The notes beneath the pieces were generated by a model, which saw only the letters and a program-made list of their open reading frames with translations, searched no databases and was not told the origin of the DNA. This document shows positions 25,884-34,288 of a stretch of DNA of 64,000 nt, piece after piece. The position numbers were made by a program, and so were the translations under genes. The DNA is from Pseudoalteromonas luteoviolacea (GTDB lineage Bacteria; Pseudomonadota; Gammaproteobacteria; Enterobacterales; Alteromonadaceae). The stretch lies in contig NZ_JAGJEH010000008.1 in the NCBI RefSeq assembly GCF_018100925.1, positions 186,001 through 250,000 on the forward strand. The letters run 5' to 3'. Position 1 is the stretch's first letter. The number at the start of each line of letters is the position of its first letter.

Positions 25884-27523
25884 TTACGTTTGTACTTGGG
25901 TTTGCCCGCAATCCAAGTTTGTTGCACTTGTATATTATGCAACTGTGCCTCTTCTACTTGGAAATAATCGCGATCAATTAGAATAAAGTCTGCCCATTTG
26001 CCATGCTCTAAGCTACCTATTTTGAACTCTTGAAAGGCCGCGTATGCAGCATCTAAAGTAAAAGCAGTGAGTGCTTGCTCTCTGCTCAACTTCTCAGTAT
26101 TGCGCCATCCACCTTTTGGTTTTTGCGCTTTATCCATTCTTGTTATCGCTGCGTATAGGCCGTCAAATGGATTGGCCAATTCAACAGGGAAATCAGATCC
26201 AGCAGCGACCTTAATACCGTGTTTTAGAAACGTTTGCCATGCATAAGCACCAGTCAGTTGGGACTCTCTTAAGCGCTGTTGCGCCATATGCATATCTGAA
26301 GTTGCGTGAACAGGTTGCATTGATGGGATTATTTTCAAGCTTTTAAATCTAGGAATATCATCTGTATCGACAATTTGCGCATGCTCTACACGGTTGCGAA
26401 GTAACTTACCACCTGTTTCCTTGAACACAGTTTGATAGCTGTCTAAAACAATGCGATTAGCTCGATCGCCAATGGCATGGGTGTGTGCGCTAAAACCGTG
26501 CTTAACACTGAGGCGTATAAGTGCTTCGAGTGCAGGCTGCTGTTCGAGCATCAGTCCCCTGTGTCCAGGCCTATCTTTATAATCTTTCAAGAGGGCTGCA
26601 CCTCTGCTGCCTAGTGCACCATCAGCATATATTTTGACACTGCGTATCGTGAGGTAGTCTGTTTGTTCTTTTACAATACCGGATTTGAGCATGTTTTTGA
26701 GATTGGGATCAGACGCGCTTAACATGGCGTAAACTCTTAGTGGCATAGACTGCTGAGCAGATCTGTTTTTATACAGACGCCAAGTTGCTTCATCAATTCC
26801 TGCATCATGCACGGAAGTGATCCCTAAACTGAGGAGGTGGCTAGCCGCTTTATCAAGCGCATTGTTCAGCTGGGTTGATGTTCGTTCAGGCACATGGTTC
26901 AAGATCAGTGGCTCTGCTTTGTCTATAAATAGGCCACTGGGGGCGCCATCGGCTAAACGCAAGATCTCACCTCCTTCTGGTGTTGTGACATCATTGGATA
27001 TATTGGCTAATGCCATGGCTTTGGAGTTAACCCAAATAGCGTGACCATCGACACGAGTAAGTACCACGGGTCTGTCTGAAACGTATTTATCAAGATCTTG
27101 TGCTGTTGGGAACTGACTAGGGGTCCACTTTGTTTGGTCCCAGCCCCGTCCTATTATCCATCCAGTTGGGTTATTTTTGGCATATTGCTTTAGACGTTGG
27201 CCCACTTCAGACACAGATTTTGTATGTCTTAAGTCAAGTCTGGAGAGGTTTTCACCCAAGCCAATAACATGACCATGTGCGTCTATCAAGCCCGGCAACA
27301 TAGTAAGCCCTTGACCGTCAATAACCGTTGATTGTGGGTATTGTTTTAGCGTGTCTGCATTGCCTGTTTTAACGACCTTACCATCTTTGATCACTAAAGT
27401 AGAAAACTGTGCAATTTCCCCGGAACGTGTCGGTGTATACCCTTTGACATTATGAACGACTGTAAAATGTGCATGGCTGACATAACTTGCCAAGCACAAA
27501 CAGAGCAAAAATAATCTTTTCAC
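25880..27523 (-). CDS. Exported amidohydrolase (YtcJ-like, amidohydrolase_3)
   Basis: The 547-residue protein starts with a signal peptide (RLFLLCLCLASYVSHAHF), so it should be periplasmic. LPGLIDAHGHVIGLG holds the metal-binding His-x-His. FSAHTHAIGDRANR, RVEHAQIVDTDDI and VAAGSDFPVELANPFDGLYAA complete the binuclear or mononuclear metal site of the YtcJ-like family. These enzymes hydrolyse amide or related bonds, but natural substrates are mostly unknown. It is the only gene of its kind nearby. The upstream region has AAATAATA / TATTATTT inverted arms at 27552-27573 that may overlap its promoter. Confidence 0.88.
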   Translation of the reverse strand: MKRLFLLCLCLASYVSHAHFTVVHNVKGYTPTRSGEIAQFSTLVIKDGKVVKTGNADTLKQYPQSTVIDGQGLTMLPGLIDAHGHVIGLGENLSRLDLRHTKSVSEVGQRLKQYAKNNPTGWIIGRGWDQTKWTPSQFPTAQDLDKYVSDRPVVLTRVDGHAIWVNSKAMALANISNDVTTPEGGEILRLADGAPSGLFIDKAEPLILNHVPERTSTQLNNALDKAASHLLSLGITSVHDAGIDEATWRLYKNRSAQQSMPLRVYAMLSASDPNLKNMLKSGIVKEQTDYLTIRSVKIYADGALGSRGAALLKDYKDRPGHRGLMLEQQPALEALIRLSVKHGFSAHTHAIGDRANRIVLDSYQTVFKETGGKLLRNRVEHAQIVDTDDIPRFKSLKIIPSMQPVHATSDMHMAQQRLRESQLTGAYAWQTFLKHGIKVAAGSDFPVELANPFDGLYAAITRMDKAQKPKGGWRNTEKLSREQALTAFTLDAAYAAFQEFKIGSLEHGKWADFILIDRDYFQVEEAQLHNIQVQQTWIAGKPKYKRN

Positions 27524-27653
27524 GATATCGCCTTTTTGTTGTTATTTTTCCAAATAATATAAATGTATTATTTGTAAGTGTATATCAAGCTTTGGAATTT
27601 ATTATTTTGGCATGCTTCAAGCCAATACCTTGATCTGGGACTAACGAGAGACG

Positions 27654-27863
27654 TTATTCGTCTTTATCTGCTTTAACTGCCAGTTTAATCGCAATGATCA
27701 CAATCGCAAACATTAAAAATGGTAAGGCAGCAAGGCTGTACTCGGCCCAAGGAGTGTCTTGATAGCTTGGTTGTAATATAAAGTGCCCGCCTATACACAG
27801 CCCGATACTGATAAAAAGCAGTGGCAGCATGATCAATTCTTTTTTGTAGTTTGACTTTTTCAT
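27654..27863 (-). CDS. Small two-helix membrane protein of unknown function
   Basis: It has 69 residues: a Lys-rich N-terminus, two hydrophobic helices (LIMLPLLFISIGLCIGGHFIL and ALPFLMFAIVIIAIKLAV) and a charged tail ending KADKDE. ATG 27863 is chosen because a strong GGAGG ribosome binding site lies directly upstream; an in-frame start four codons earlier would overlap that site. I do not recognise a family. It stands alone, divergent from proB. Confidence 0.7.
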   Translation of the reverse strand: MKKSNYKKELIMLPLLFISIGLCIGGHFILQPSYQDTPWAEYSLAALPFLMFAIVIIAIKLAVKADKDE

Positions 27864-28056
27864 GTTTACCTCCAATTTTGAGTATACACACTTTGGTGGC
27901 TGTTAGGATTGACATCGATCAGAAGAACTCGGCTCAGTAAATATCAAGTCCCTCCACACCTTGAAATAATCTATATTTGTTTGCTTGCTTTGTATCCAAT
28001 TAATGTAGCCCATGATATAAAAATAGCCATGTATTGGATTTGTGGAAGTAAAACAG

Positions 28057-29175
28057 ATGGCTAGTCGCAAAGTGGTTGTGGTTAAGCTTGGAACTAGCGT
28101 GCTAACTGCTGGTGGAACATTGTTGAATAAGCCTCGCTTGGTCGAGCTGGCTAGTCAGTGTGTAGAGCTACGCTCTGCTGGTTGGCAAGTAATATTGGTG
28201 TCGAGTGGTGCCGTTGCTGCCGGGCGTGCAGCTTTGGGTAAGGAAGTAGGAAGTTCTATAGCTGAAAAGCAAATGCTGGCTGCCATTGGCCAAGGGCAGT
28301 TAATTCATTTATGGCAAAGTTTATTTTCAATCTATGACGTTTCGGTAGCACAGTTGTTATTGACCAGAGCTGATGTGGAGAACAGAGCCCGTTATCTCAA
28401 TGCCAGAGATACGCTAAATCAGCTTCTGAGTCATGATGTTGTGCCAATTATAAATGAGAATGATGCGGTTGCGACGTCTGAGATAAAAGTAGGCGACAAT
28501 GACAATTTATCCGCGATGGTCGCAATTTTAGCAAATGCCGATAGGTTACTGTTATTGACAGATCAGTCAGGTTTATTTACCGCCGATCCTAGGCAAAACC
28601 CAGACGCGCGTCTGATTGAAACAGTTGATGAAATTGATGAGGATATCATTGCTCTTGCGGGTGGTTCTGGTACGGCTTTAGGTACTGGTGGTATGGCAAC
28701 CAAGTTGCAGGCGGCTCAAATTGCGCAAAGGGCTGGTATTGAAACGGTGATCGCAAAAGGGAGTGAGTCCAATGTGATCGTAAACATTCAATCGGGGCAG
28801 GCTAAAAGTACTAAGTTTATTCGTTTTGATGCGCCGTTGGATGGACGAAAAAAGTGGCTGCTATCGGGCCCGAGATGTAACGGTGCTCTGATCTGTGATG
28901 ATGGCGCTGTCGACGCCGTAAGCACACAGGGAGCCAGCTTGCTAGCCAAAGGTATCACGGATGTAAGTGGACAATTCTCCAGAGGGGATTTAATCGAACT
29001 CAAAAGCTTACAAGGTAAAGTGATTGCCAAGGGGTTAGTGGCATTTGATCATCACGAGCTACAACAAATCAAAGGATTGCACAGTGCTCAAATCAGTGAG
29101 GTGCTCGGTTATCAAACTGCAAACGTGGTTATTCACAGAGACGACCTTGTCGTATTGGAGCACGTTGCAACCTAA
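28057..29175 (+). CDS. proB: Glutamate 5-kinase
   Basis: This is the first step of proline synthesis, phosphorylating L-glutamate. The protein has 372 residues: an amino-acid-kinase domain (VVVVKLGTSVLTAGG, VSSGAVAAGR, NENDAVATSEIKVGDNDNLSA, GSGTALGTGGMATKLQAAQIA) and a C-terminal PUA domain of about 100 residues, as in most bacterial ProB. ATG 28057 is taken because GGAAG at 28044-28048 is its ribosome binding site; an in-frame GTG at 28042 lies on that site. proA, normally the next gene, is absent here. Confidence 0.95.
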   Translation: MASRKVVVVKLGTSVLTAGGTLLNKPRLVELASQCVELRSAGWQVILVSSGAVAAGRAALGKEVGSSIAEKQMLAAIGQGQLIHLWQSLFSIYDVSVAQLLLTRADVENRARYLNARDTLNQLLSHDVVPIINENDAVATSEIKVGDNDNLSAMVAILANADRLLLLTDQSGLFTADPRQNPDARLIETVDEIDEDIIALAGGSGTALGTGGMATKLQAAQIAQRAGIETVIAKGSESNVIVNIQSGQAKSTKFIRFDAPLDGRKKWLLSGPRCNGALICDDGAVDAVSTQGASLLAKGITDVSGQFSRGDLIELKSLQGKVIAKGLVAFDHHELQQIKGLHSAQISEVLGYQTANVVIHRDDLVVLEHVAT

Positions 29176-29223
29176 CTAAGAGGGGCTAAGCTATACAATG
29201 TGAGGGGATTGGGAGGCTTAAGT

Positions 29224-30177
29224 GTGGATATATCGCCATGCGGACATGATTTTGCGATTAGCTTACTGCAAATGCGCAGTGAAAATGATCTTTATAAACG
29301 TGTCCAACAAATCCTGACCGAACTGCTTCCCAATATTCCGATGGCAATGTATTTGGCGCCAAGTTTATCTGAGAAAGAACGTCTTAAGCTGCTGACGTTA
29401 TCGTCAGCAGTTTCTCCCCCTGACCTAGAATATTTGCTTGCAAGAGCAGAAACCCTAAAGCACCAACATATATTGCGTGGAGAAAACCACCTGTGTATTG
29501 TGCTGAGGAATAACAAGGCTGTCATGGGGTTACTGTGGATTGGAGAGAAGCTGCCGACAGCGCGAAGTCACCTAATTGCACACTTGATAAACGTGTTTTA
29601 TCACCAGTTAAATACCCTAGCATTGAGCCGTATTGATCCCCTCACTCAACTGCTCAACCGCCAGACCTTTGATGATAAAGTCATCGAAATCACAACTGGG
29701 GAGGGGTTTGTGATTGAGCGTGAGCAACAAGGTGTGCGAAAGTGGTATTTGGCACTGTTTGATATTGACCATTTTAAAATAGTCAATGACGATTTTGGTC
29801 ATGTAATAGGTGATGAAGTTTTATTGCTAGTTGCACAGCAACTTAAGGATAACTTTCGAGCGGAAGACTTTGTCTTTCGATATGGGGGGGAAGAATTTGC
29901 AGTGCTATTCCAGTCACATGATAGAGCCGAAGCTAAGTCATTGCTCGATCGCGTTCGCAAGGTCATCGCTAATTTTAACTTTCCACAGGTACAGCGCTTG
30001 ACGATTAGCATTGGTTATACTGTGTTGGAGGAGATAGCTCAGGTTTCAGAGCTGGTTCATGAAGCCGACTTAGCTTTGTACCATGCCAAGAAACATGGCC
30101 GAGATCAGGTGGTCGACTTTGAAGAGTTAGGCATAGCAGGTCAAGCTAAAGCGGACACTGATATCGAACTCTTTTAA
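29224..30177 (+). CDS. Diguanylate cyclase (GGDEF domain)
   Basis: It makes cyclic di-GMP from GTP. The 317-residue protein has an N-terminal domain of roughly 140 residues with no recognised sensor motif and no membrane segment, then a GGDEF domain. The active-site motif is GGEEF, preceded five residues earlier by RAED, an intact RxxD inhibitory I-site. LFDIDHFKIVNDDFGHVIGDEVL is the usual metal-binding region. GTG 29224 with GGGAGG at 29211-29216 is the better start; the frame is open eight codons further to GTG 29200. It follows proB by about 50 bases and may be cotranscribed. Confidence 0.9.
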   Translation: MDISPCGHDFAISLLQMRSENDLYKRVQQILTELLPNIPMAMYLAPSLSEKERLKLLTLSSAVSPPDLEYLLARAETLKHQHILRGENHLCIVLRNNKAVMGLLWIGEKLPTARSHLIAHLINVFYHQLNTLALSRIDPLTQLLNRQTFDDKVIEITTGEGFVIEREQQGVRKWYLALFDIDHFKIVNDDFGHVIGDEVLLLVAQQLKDNFRAEDFVFRYGGEEFAVLFQSHDRAEAKSLLDRVRKVIANFNFPQVQRLTISIGYTVLEEIAQVSELVHEADLALYHAKKHGRDQVVDFEELGIAGQAKADTDIELF

Positions 30178-30302
30178 TCTGTTTTAACGATAATATTATC
30201 GTGCTTTTGAGAGTATAAATAGCCAGCGTTTTTGGGAACTTTTGCGCGTATGTTGTGCAACAATGTGATATTCTAGCCGGAAATTTGATTGGGAGAATAT
30301 TC

Positions 30303-30668
30303 ATGAAACTGATCCGTTGGTTGCTTGGTCGTCTTATCTTGCTATTTGATTTTATCTTTACACCAAGAAGCAAAAAACGCTCAACTCAAGCGCAACAACA
30401 ACTGGACAATATTACGCAAAACCTCAAACTCTATCAGTTTAAGGCTTGTCCGTTTTGTGTCAAAGTCAGACGCGCGGCAAAACGAGAGGGGTTGAAGCTT
30501 GAAACTCGTGATGCAAAGGACAATACAACTTATCGTCAAGAGCTGCTGGAGCAAGGTGGTAAAGTTAAAGTACCGTGTTTAAGAATTGAAGAACAAGGTC
30601 AGGTGACGTGGCTCTATGAATCAAGTGATATTGTGAGCTATTTACAGCGATTAGAGCAACCAGCTTAA
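30303..30668 (+). CDS. Membrane-anchored glutaredoxin-like protein
   Basis: The 121-residue protein has an N-terminal hydrophobic helix (LIRWLLGRLILLFDFIF) and then a glutaredoxin fold. The fold has a CPFC active site at residues 49-52, the cis-proline segment VKVPCLRI and the glutathione-binding LYESSDIVSYL. It probably reduces disulfides with glutathione at the cytoplasmic face of the inner membrane. ATG 30303 is preceded by GGGAG at 30291-30295; the 16 codons of open frame upstream are discarded. It stands just upstream of gltX. Confidence 0.88.
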   Translation: MKLIRWLLGRLILLFDFIFTPRSKKRSTQAQQQLDNITQNLKLYQFKACPFCVKVRRAAKREGLKLETRDAKDNTTYRQELLEQGGKVKVPCLRIEEQGQVTWLYESSDIVSYLQRLEQPA

Positions 30669-30762
30669 TATTCGGTTCTTTAATGCTGGCTATTTTCCCT
30701 GTATTGAGGCTGTGCTAGCATTCCACTTATTATTTTAAAGTAACAAATTTAAGAGATTTATC

Positions 30763-32250
30763 ATGACAATCCGTACACGTGTTGCGCCTTCTCCAACGGG
30801 TGATCCGCATTTAGGTACTGCATATATTGCCTTGTTTAACTACTGTTTTGCCAAGCAGCAAGGCGGTGAGTTTGTACTTCGTATTGAAGACACCGATCAG
30901 GTTAGAAGCACCCCAGAGTCAGAGCAAGCTATTATGGATAGCTTACGTTGGTTGGGTCTTAATTGGGATCATGGTCCGGACGTGGGCGGCGAGTTTGGTC
31001 CTTATCGTCAATCTGAGCGCACTGAGTTATATCAAAAATTTGCGCATCAGTTGGTAGAAGAAGGCAAAGCATTTTATTGCTTTGCAACAGCGGAAGAGCT
31101 TGACCAAATGCGCGAAGAGCAAATGGCTGAAGGCCTTCGCCCTAAATATGATGGTCGTGGTTTGCGTTTGAGCAAAGAAGAGATCCAGGCCAATTTGGAT
31201 GCTGGTAAACCCTATGTGATCCGGATGACGATCCCGGAAGAAGGCACATTTAAGTTTAACGATTACCTACGTGGCGAAATTGAAATCCCGTGGGAAAATG
31301 TCGATATGCAAGTGTTATTAAAGGCTGATGGTTTCCCAACTTATTTTATGGCGAACGTGGTTGATGATCACCATATGCAGATCAGTCATATTTTCCGCGG
31401 TGAAGAGTGGATCAACTCTGCGCCTAAGTTATTAAAGCTGTATCAAGATCTGGGCTGGGAAGCGCCAGTACTTGGTCATTTGCCACTGCTTCGTAATCCA
31501 GATAAATCTAAGCTTTCTAAGCGTAAAAACCCAACCTCAATCAATTATTATAAAGAAATGGGCTTCCTACCTGAGGCTGTGCTCAACTATCTTGGTCGTA
31601 TGGGTTGGTCAATGCCTGATGAGCGTGAAAAGTTTACCTTGGCAGAGATGATCGAGCACTTCGATATGAAACGTGTTTCACTTGGTGGGCCTGTTTTTGA
31701 TGTAGATAAACTAAGCTGGTTGAATGGCTTGTGGATCCGCGAAAATTTGAGCGATGAAGAGCTGATCCAACGTTTTGTCGATTGGAAGTTTAATGCGCAA
31801 ACACTGGCTCGAGTATTACCAGAAGCAAAAGCGCGTATAAATACGCTGTCAGATCTGGTTGACCTTGCAGGCCATTTTGTCGGTGGCATTCCTGATTACG
31901 ATCCTACATTACTGACTGCGGGTAAAGCAGATGATGCGGTGATCATACAAGCACTGCAGTTCTTTATTTGGGAGCTTGAGAAGCTACGTAGTTGGAATAA
32001 ATCGGAAATTTTTGCAATTGCAAAAAGTGTCGCAACTTTCCATGAGTTGAAGATTAAAGAGTTTTTAGAGCCGATTTTTGTGGCGATCACAGGTAAAACT
32101 TCTTCAACATCAGTAGTTGATGCGATGGAGGTGCTTGGATCTGACCTTTCTCGTGCACGTCTACGTGTGGCACTTAACCACGTCGGTGTGTCTAAGAAAC
32201 TGGCTAAAAAGCTAGAAAAGGCTTATAGAGAGTATCCAACTATCGGTTAA
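30763..32250 (+). CDS. gltX: Glutamyl-tRNA synthetase
   Basis: It charges tRNA-Glu with glutamate. The 495-residue class I synthetase has the HIGH-box variant PHLGT at residues 15-19, FVLRIEDTDQVRSTPES, and the KMSKS-box variant KLSKR near residue 249. Unlike E. coli GltX, the segment after FYCFATAEEL has only one cysteine, so the zinc-binding site of that enzyme appears to be missing. Length and motifs otherwise indicate a full enzyme. It is followed by an inverted repeat and a convergent regulator gene. Confidence 0.95.
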   Translation: MTIRTRVAPSPTGDPHLGTAYIALFNYCFAKQQGGEFVLRIEDTDQVRSTPESEQAIMDSLRWLGLNWDHGPDVGGEFGPYRQSERTELYQKFAHQLVEEGKAFYCFATAEELDQMREEQMAEGLRPKYDGRGLRLSKEEIQANLDAGKPYVIRMTIPEEGTFKFNDYLRGEIEIPWENVDMQVLLKADGFPTYFMANVVDDHHMQISHIFRGEEWINSAPKLLKLYQDLGWEAPVLGHLPLLRNPDKSKLSKRKNPTSINYYKEMGFLPEAVLNYLGRMGWSMPDEREKFTLAEMIEHFDMKRVSLGGPVFDVDKLSWLNGLWIRENLSDEELIQRFVDWKFNAQTLARVLPEAKARINTLSDLVDLAGHFVGGIPDYDPTLLTAGKADDAVIIQALQFFIWELEKLRSWNKSEIFAIAKSVATFHELKIKEFLEPIFVAITGKTSSTSVVDAMEVLGSDLSRARLRVALNHVGVSKKLAKKLEKAYREYPTIG

Positions 32251-32258
32251 CCGACAAC

Positions 32259-32286
32259 GCATGGCAAGTGGGCTTACTTGCCATGC
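32259..32286. terminator. Hairpin between gltX and the OhrR-type gene
   Basis: Perfect 11-bp arms, GCATGGCAAGT / ACTTGCCATGC, enclose a 6-base loop. It overlaps the last codons of the regulator gene. There is no long T-run on either side, so it may act as a weak terminator for either strand. Confidence 0.5.
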
Positions 32287-32720
32287 GGTTCTTGAAGTTG
32301 TATCAATTGATCTAATAGTTGTTTAAGCTCAACGATTTTTTCCAACGACATATCGGTTTGCTTGAGCATTTGTGATGGAATGCAAGCACACTGAGTTTCT
32401 AAGCTTTTTCCCTTTTCTGTCAGATATACATAACATTGTCTTTCGTCTTCAGTGTCTCGCTCACGCTTTAGCAAGTTGCCTTGTTCTAAACGCTTTAACA
32501 GCGGTGTGAGTGTATTACTTTTAAGCTGTGCGCGTTTACCAATTTCTTTGACAAGAAGTCCATCTTGTTGCCATAAAATCAGCAACACAATGTATTGTGG
32601 GTAAGTTAATTCATACTTTTTTAATATTGGTTGATAAAGCCTTGTCACGTGTCTAGATGCTGCGTATAGACTGAAGCAAAGCTGGTTATCCAAGTTGAGT
32701 TCAGGAAACTTATCACTCAT
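32274..32720 (-). CDS. OhrR/MarR-family peroxide-sensing repressor
   Basis: This is a 148-residue winged-helix dimer of the MarR superfamily. LDNQLCFSLYAASRHVTRLYQPIL contains Cys15, the organic-peroxide-sensing cysteine of OhrR, with the conserved downstream tyrosines. The wing is KRERDTEDERQCYVYLTEKG. Oxidation of that cysteine releases OhrR from DNA. Usually an ohr gene is next to it; here the upstream neighbour is a glutathione peroxidase whose stop meets this start, so both form one operon with a plausible shared target. Confidence 0.88.
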   Translation of the reverse strand: MSDKFPELNLDNQLCFSLYAASRHVTRLYQPILKKYELTYPQYIVLLILWQQDGLLVKEIGKRAQLKSNTLTPLLKRLEQGNLLKRERDTEDERQCYVYLTEKGKSLETQCACIPSQMLKQTDMSLEKIVELKQLLDQLIQLQEPHGK

Positions 32721-33199
32721 CAGCTGCTCTGTAATGCCTGTATAATATCCGCTTTAATTTTCTCTGGTTTTGTCGTCGGTGCATAACGTTTAAGTGGTTG
32801 CCCGTCTTTACCGATAAGGAATTTGGTAAAGTTCCATTTGATGTTATTGGTCAATAGCCCAGGCAGCGCTGTTTTTAAATATTGATAGATTGGATGTGCA
32901 CGCTCACCGTTGACGTCAATCTTTTCCATCATCGTAAAGTCTACGCCATAGTTTATTAGGCAGCCTTGTTGGATATCTGATGCATTGCCTGGCTCTTGCT
33001 GTCCAAATTGATTGCAGGGAAAGCCAATAACTTCCAACCCGTCACTATGTAATTCTTGGTGAAGTTGCTGCAAGCCTTCATATTGTGGGGTTAAACCGCA
33101 TTTGCTGGCAGTATTCACGACAAGAACAACTTTCCCTTTGAGGTTAGAAAAAGCATATGGTTTGCCTTGCAGTGTATTTGCTGTGAACTCGTAAAACAT
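32720..33199 (-). CDS. Glutathione peroxidase (thiol peroxidase of the GPx family)
   Basis: It reduces hydrogen and organic hydroperoxides using glutathione or thioredoxin. The protein has 159 residues. The catalytic triad is complete: Cys34 in NTASKCGLTPQY, the Gln in GFPCNQFGQQEPG and the Trp in WNFTKFLI. It is a Cys, not a selenocysteine, enzyme. The gene is first in a two-gene operon with the OhrR-type repressor, with the stop and next start touching. An inverted repeat about 15 bases upstream is a candidate binding site for that repressor. Confidence 0.93.
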   Translation of the reverse strand: MFYEFTANTLQGKPYAFSNLKGKVVLVVNTASKCGLTPQYEGLQQLHQELHSDGLEVIGFPCNQFGQQEPGNASDIQQGCLINYGVDFTMMEKIDVNGERAHPIYQYLKTALPGLLTNNIKWNFTKFLIGKDGQPLKRYAPTTKPEKIKADIIQALQSS

Positions 33200-33214
33200 A
33201 TTTGGTCTCTTATG

Positions 33215-33237
33215 ATTTAATCGTGTGCGATTTAAAT
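33215..33237 (-). promoter_or_regulatory. Inverted repeat upstream of the peroxidase gene, candidate OhrR operator
   Basis: AATCG and CGATT arms separated by TGTG form the core, with further TTTA/TAAA symmetry offset by one base. It lies 16-38 bases upstream of the peroxidase start, where a repressor would block transcription. Assignment to OhrR is inferred from the gene pair. Confidence 0.45.
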
Positions 33238-33273
33238 GTTAGAGCAAATTTATTGGACGTGCAAGGTTAAAAA

Positions 33274-34137
33274 TTAACTTACGTGTTTAAGCAAGAAGTC
33301 AATTAGCAGCCTAACCCGCAGGGGCATAAGGTCCTTTCTCGGATAAACCAGCCAAGTCGCATTGTCCGTAACTTGATGGTCATCCAATAGTGAAATTAGC
33401 TCACCACTGGCAATACTGTGTTCAGCGATATCTTGAGCAAGGTGAGCGATGCCGAGGCCGGACTTGCAGGCATGTAGGATTGCTTGAGGGTTATTACTAC
33501 GCCAACTTCCGGCAACTTTAACTTCATCGATCCCATTGTCGCCTAGAAAGCGCCAGCGATTTGAGATAGCAATTAAACAGTTGTGTTGGGATAAGTCCCG
33601 CGGTTTTTCCAGTGGTGGGGCATCATTTAGGTACTCAGGGCTGGCTAATAACTTCATATAGCGCGTGCTGAGTTTTCTCGCAATCAGACGTGAATCTTGT
33701 AGGCGACCAAAGCGAATGGCTAAGTCAAAACCATCTTCTACCAAATCGACGTTTCGGGCATTAAAATCAATATGTACACGCACCTTGGGGTATAGCTTGC
33801 AAAACTTGGCAATAACGGGTGCTACGCGGTTAGCCATAAAGTCTCCGGCACCGGTTATTTTAATGGGCCCTTTGGGAGTATGTTGAACGCCTTGCAGTTC
33901 GTTGTTGGCATCGAGCAACTCCTGTTGGATCACTTTTAACTTATTGGCATATGCGAGCCCTTCTTCAGTGAGCTTAATACTGCGTGTCGTTCTTTGTAAT
34001 AACACTGTACCCAAACGAGTTTCCAGTTGTTGGATTTGGCGGCTAACATGTGATGTCGATACATCAAGTGCGCTGGCAGCCTTACTAAAACTACTATGCT
34101 CTACGACTGCTAAAAATATATCCAAGCCCTGCCACAT
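33274..34137 (-). CDS. LysR-family transcription regulator
   Basis: The 287-residue protein has the standard N-terminal helix-turn-helix (FLAVVEHSSFSKAASALDVSTSHVSRQIQQLETRLG, given here as a known family pattern at residues 8-43) and a C-terminal periplasmic-binding-like effector domain. The motif RTTRSIKLTEEG is typical of the CrgA/AaeR-like subgroup. It is divergent from an alcohol dehydrogenase gene with about 150 bases between, the usual LysR layout, so it may control that gene. The inducer is unknown. Confidence 0.9.
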   Translation of the reverse strand: MWQGLDIFLAVVEHSSFSKAASALDVSTSHVSRQIQQLETRLGTVLLQRTTRSIKLTEEGLAYANKLKVIQQELLDANNELQGVQHTPKGPIKITGAGDFMANRVAPVIAKFCKLYPKVRVHIDFNARNVDLVEDGFDLAIRFGRLQDSRLIARKLSTRYMKLLASPEYLNDAPPLEKPRDLSQHNCLIAISNRWRFLGDNGIDEVKVAGSWRSNNPQAILHACKSGLGIAHLAQDIAEHSIASGELISLLDDHQVTDNATWLVYPRKDLMPLRVRLLIDFLLKHVS

Positions 34138-34288
34138 TTTTAATTCTACCTGTGCAAATATCTATCGCTATATTAATTGATTATTGCTGCTGTGCAAAAG
34201 TGTATTGCGTTATGAATAATGATTTTCTGCGTTGTAGTTATTAGACTGTGTGCGAATTAACAAACCGACCGTCATTGCAGGAGCATGC

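Noticed and set aside
27685..27915. 76-codon minus-strand frame overlapping the small two-helix protein gene
   Set aside because: It lies in another frame of the same DNA, and the alternative frame has the strong GGAGG site and clean membrane helices.
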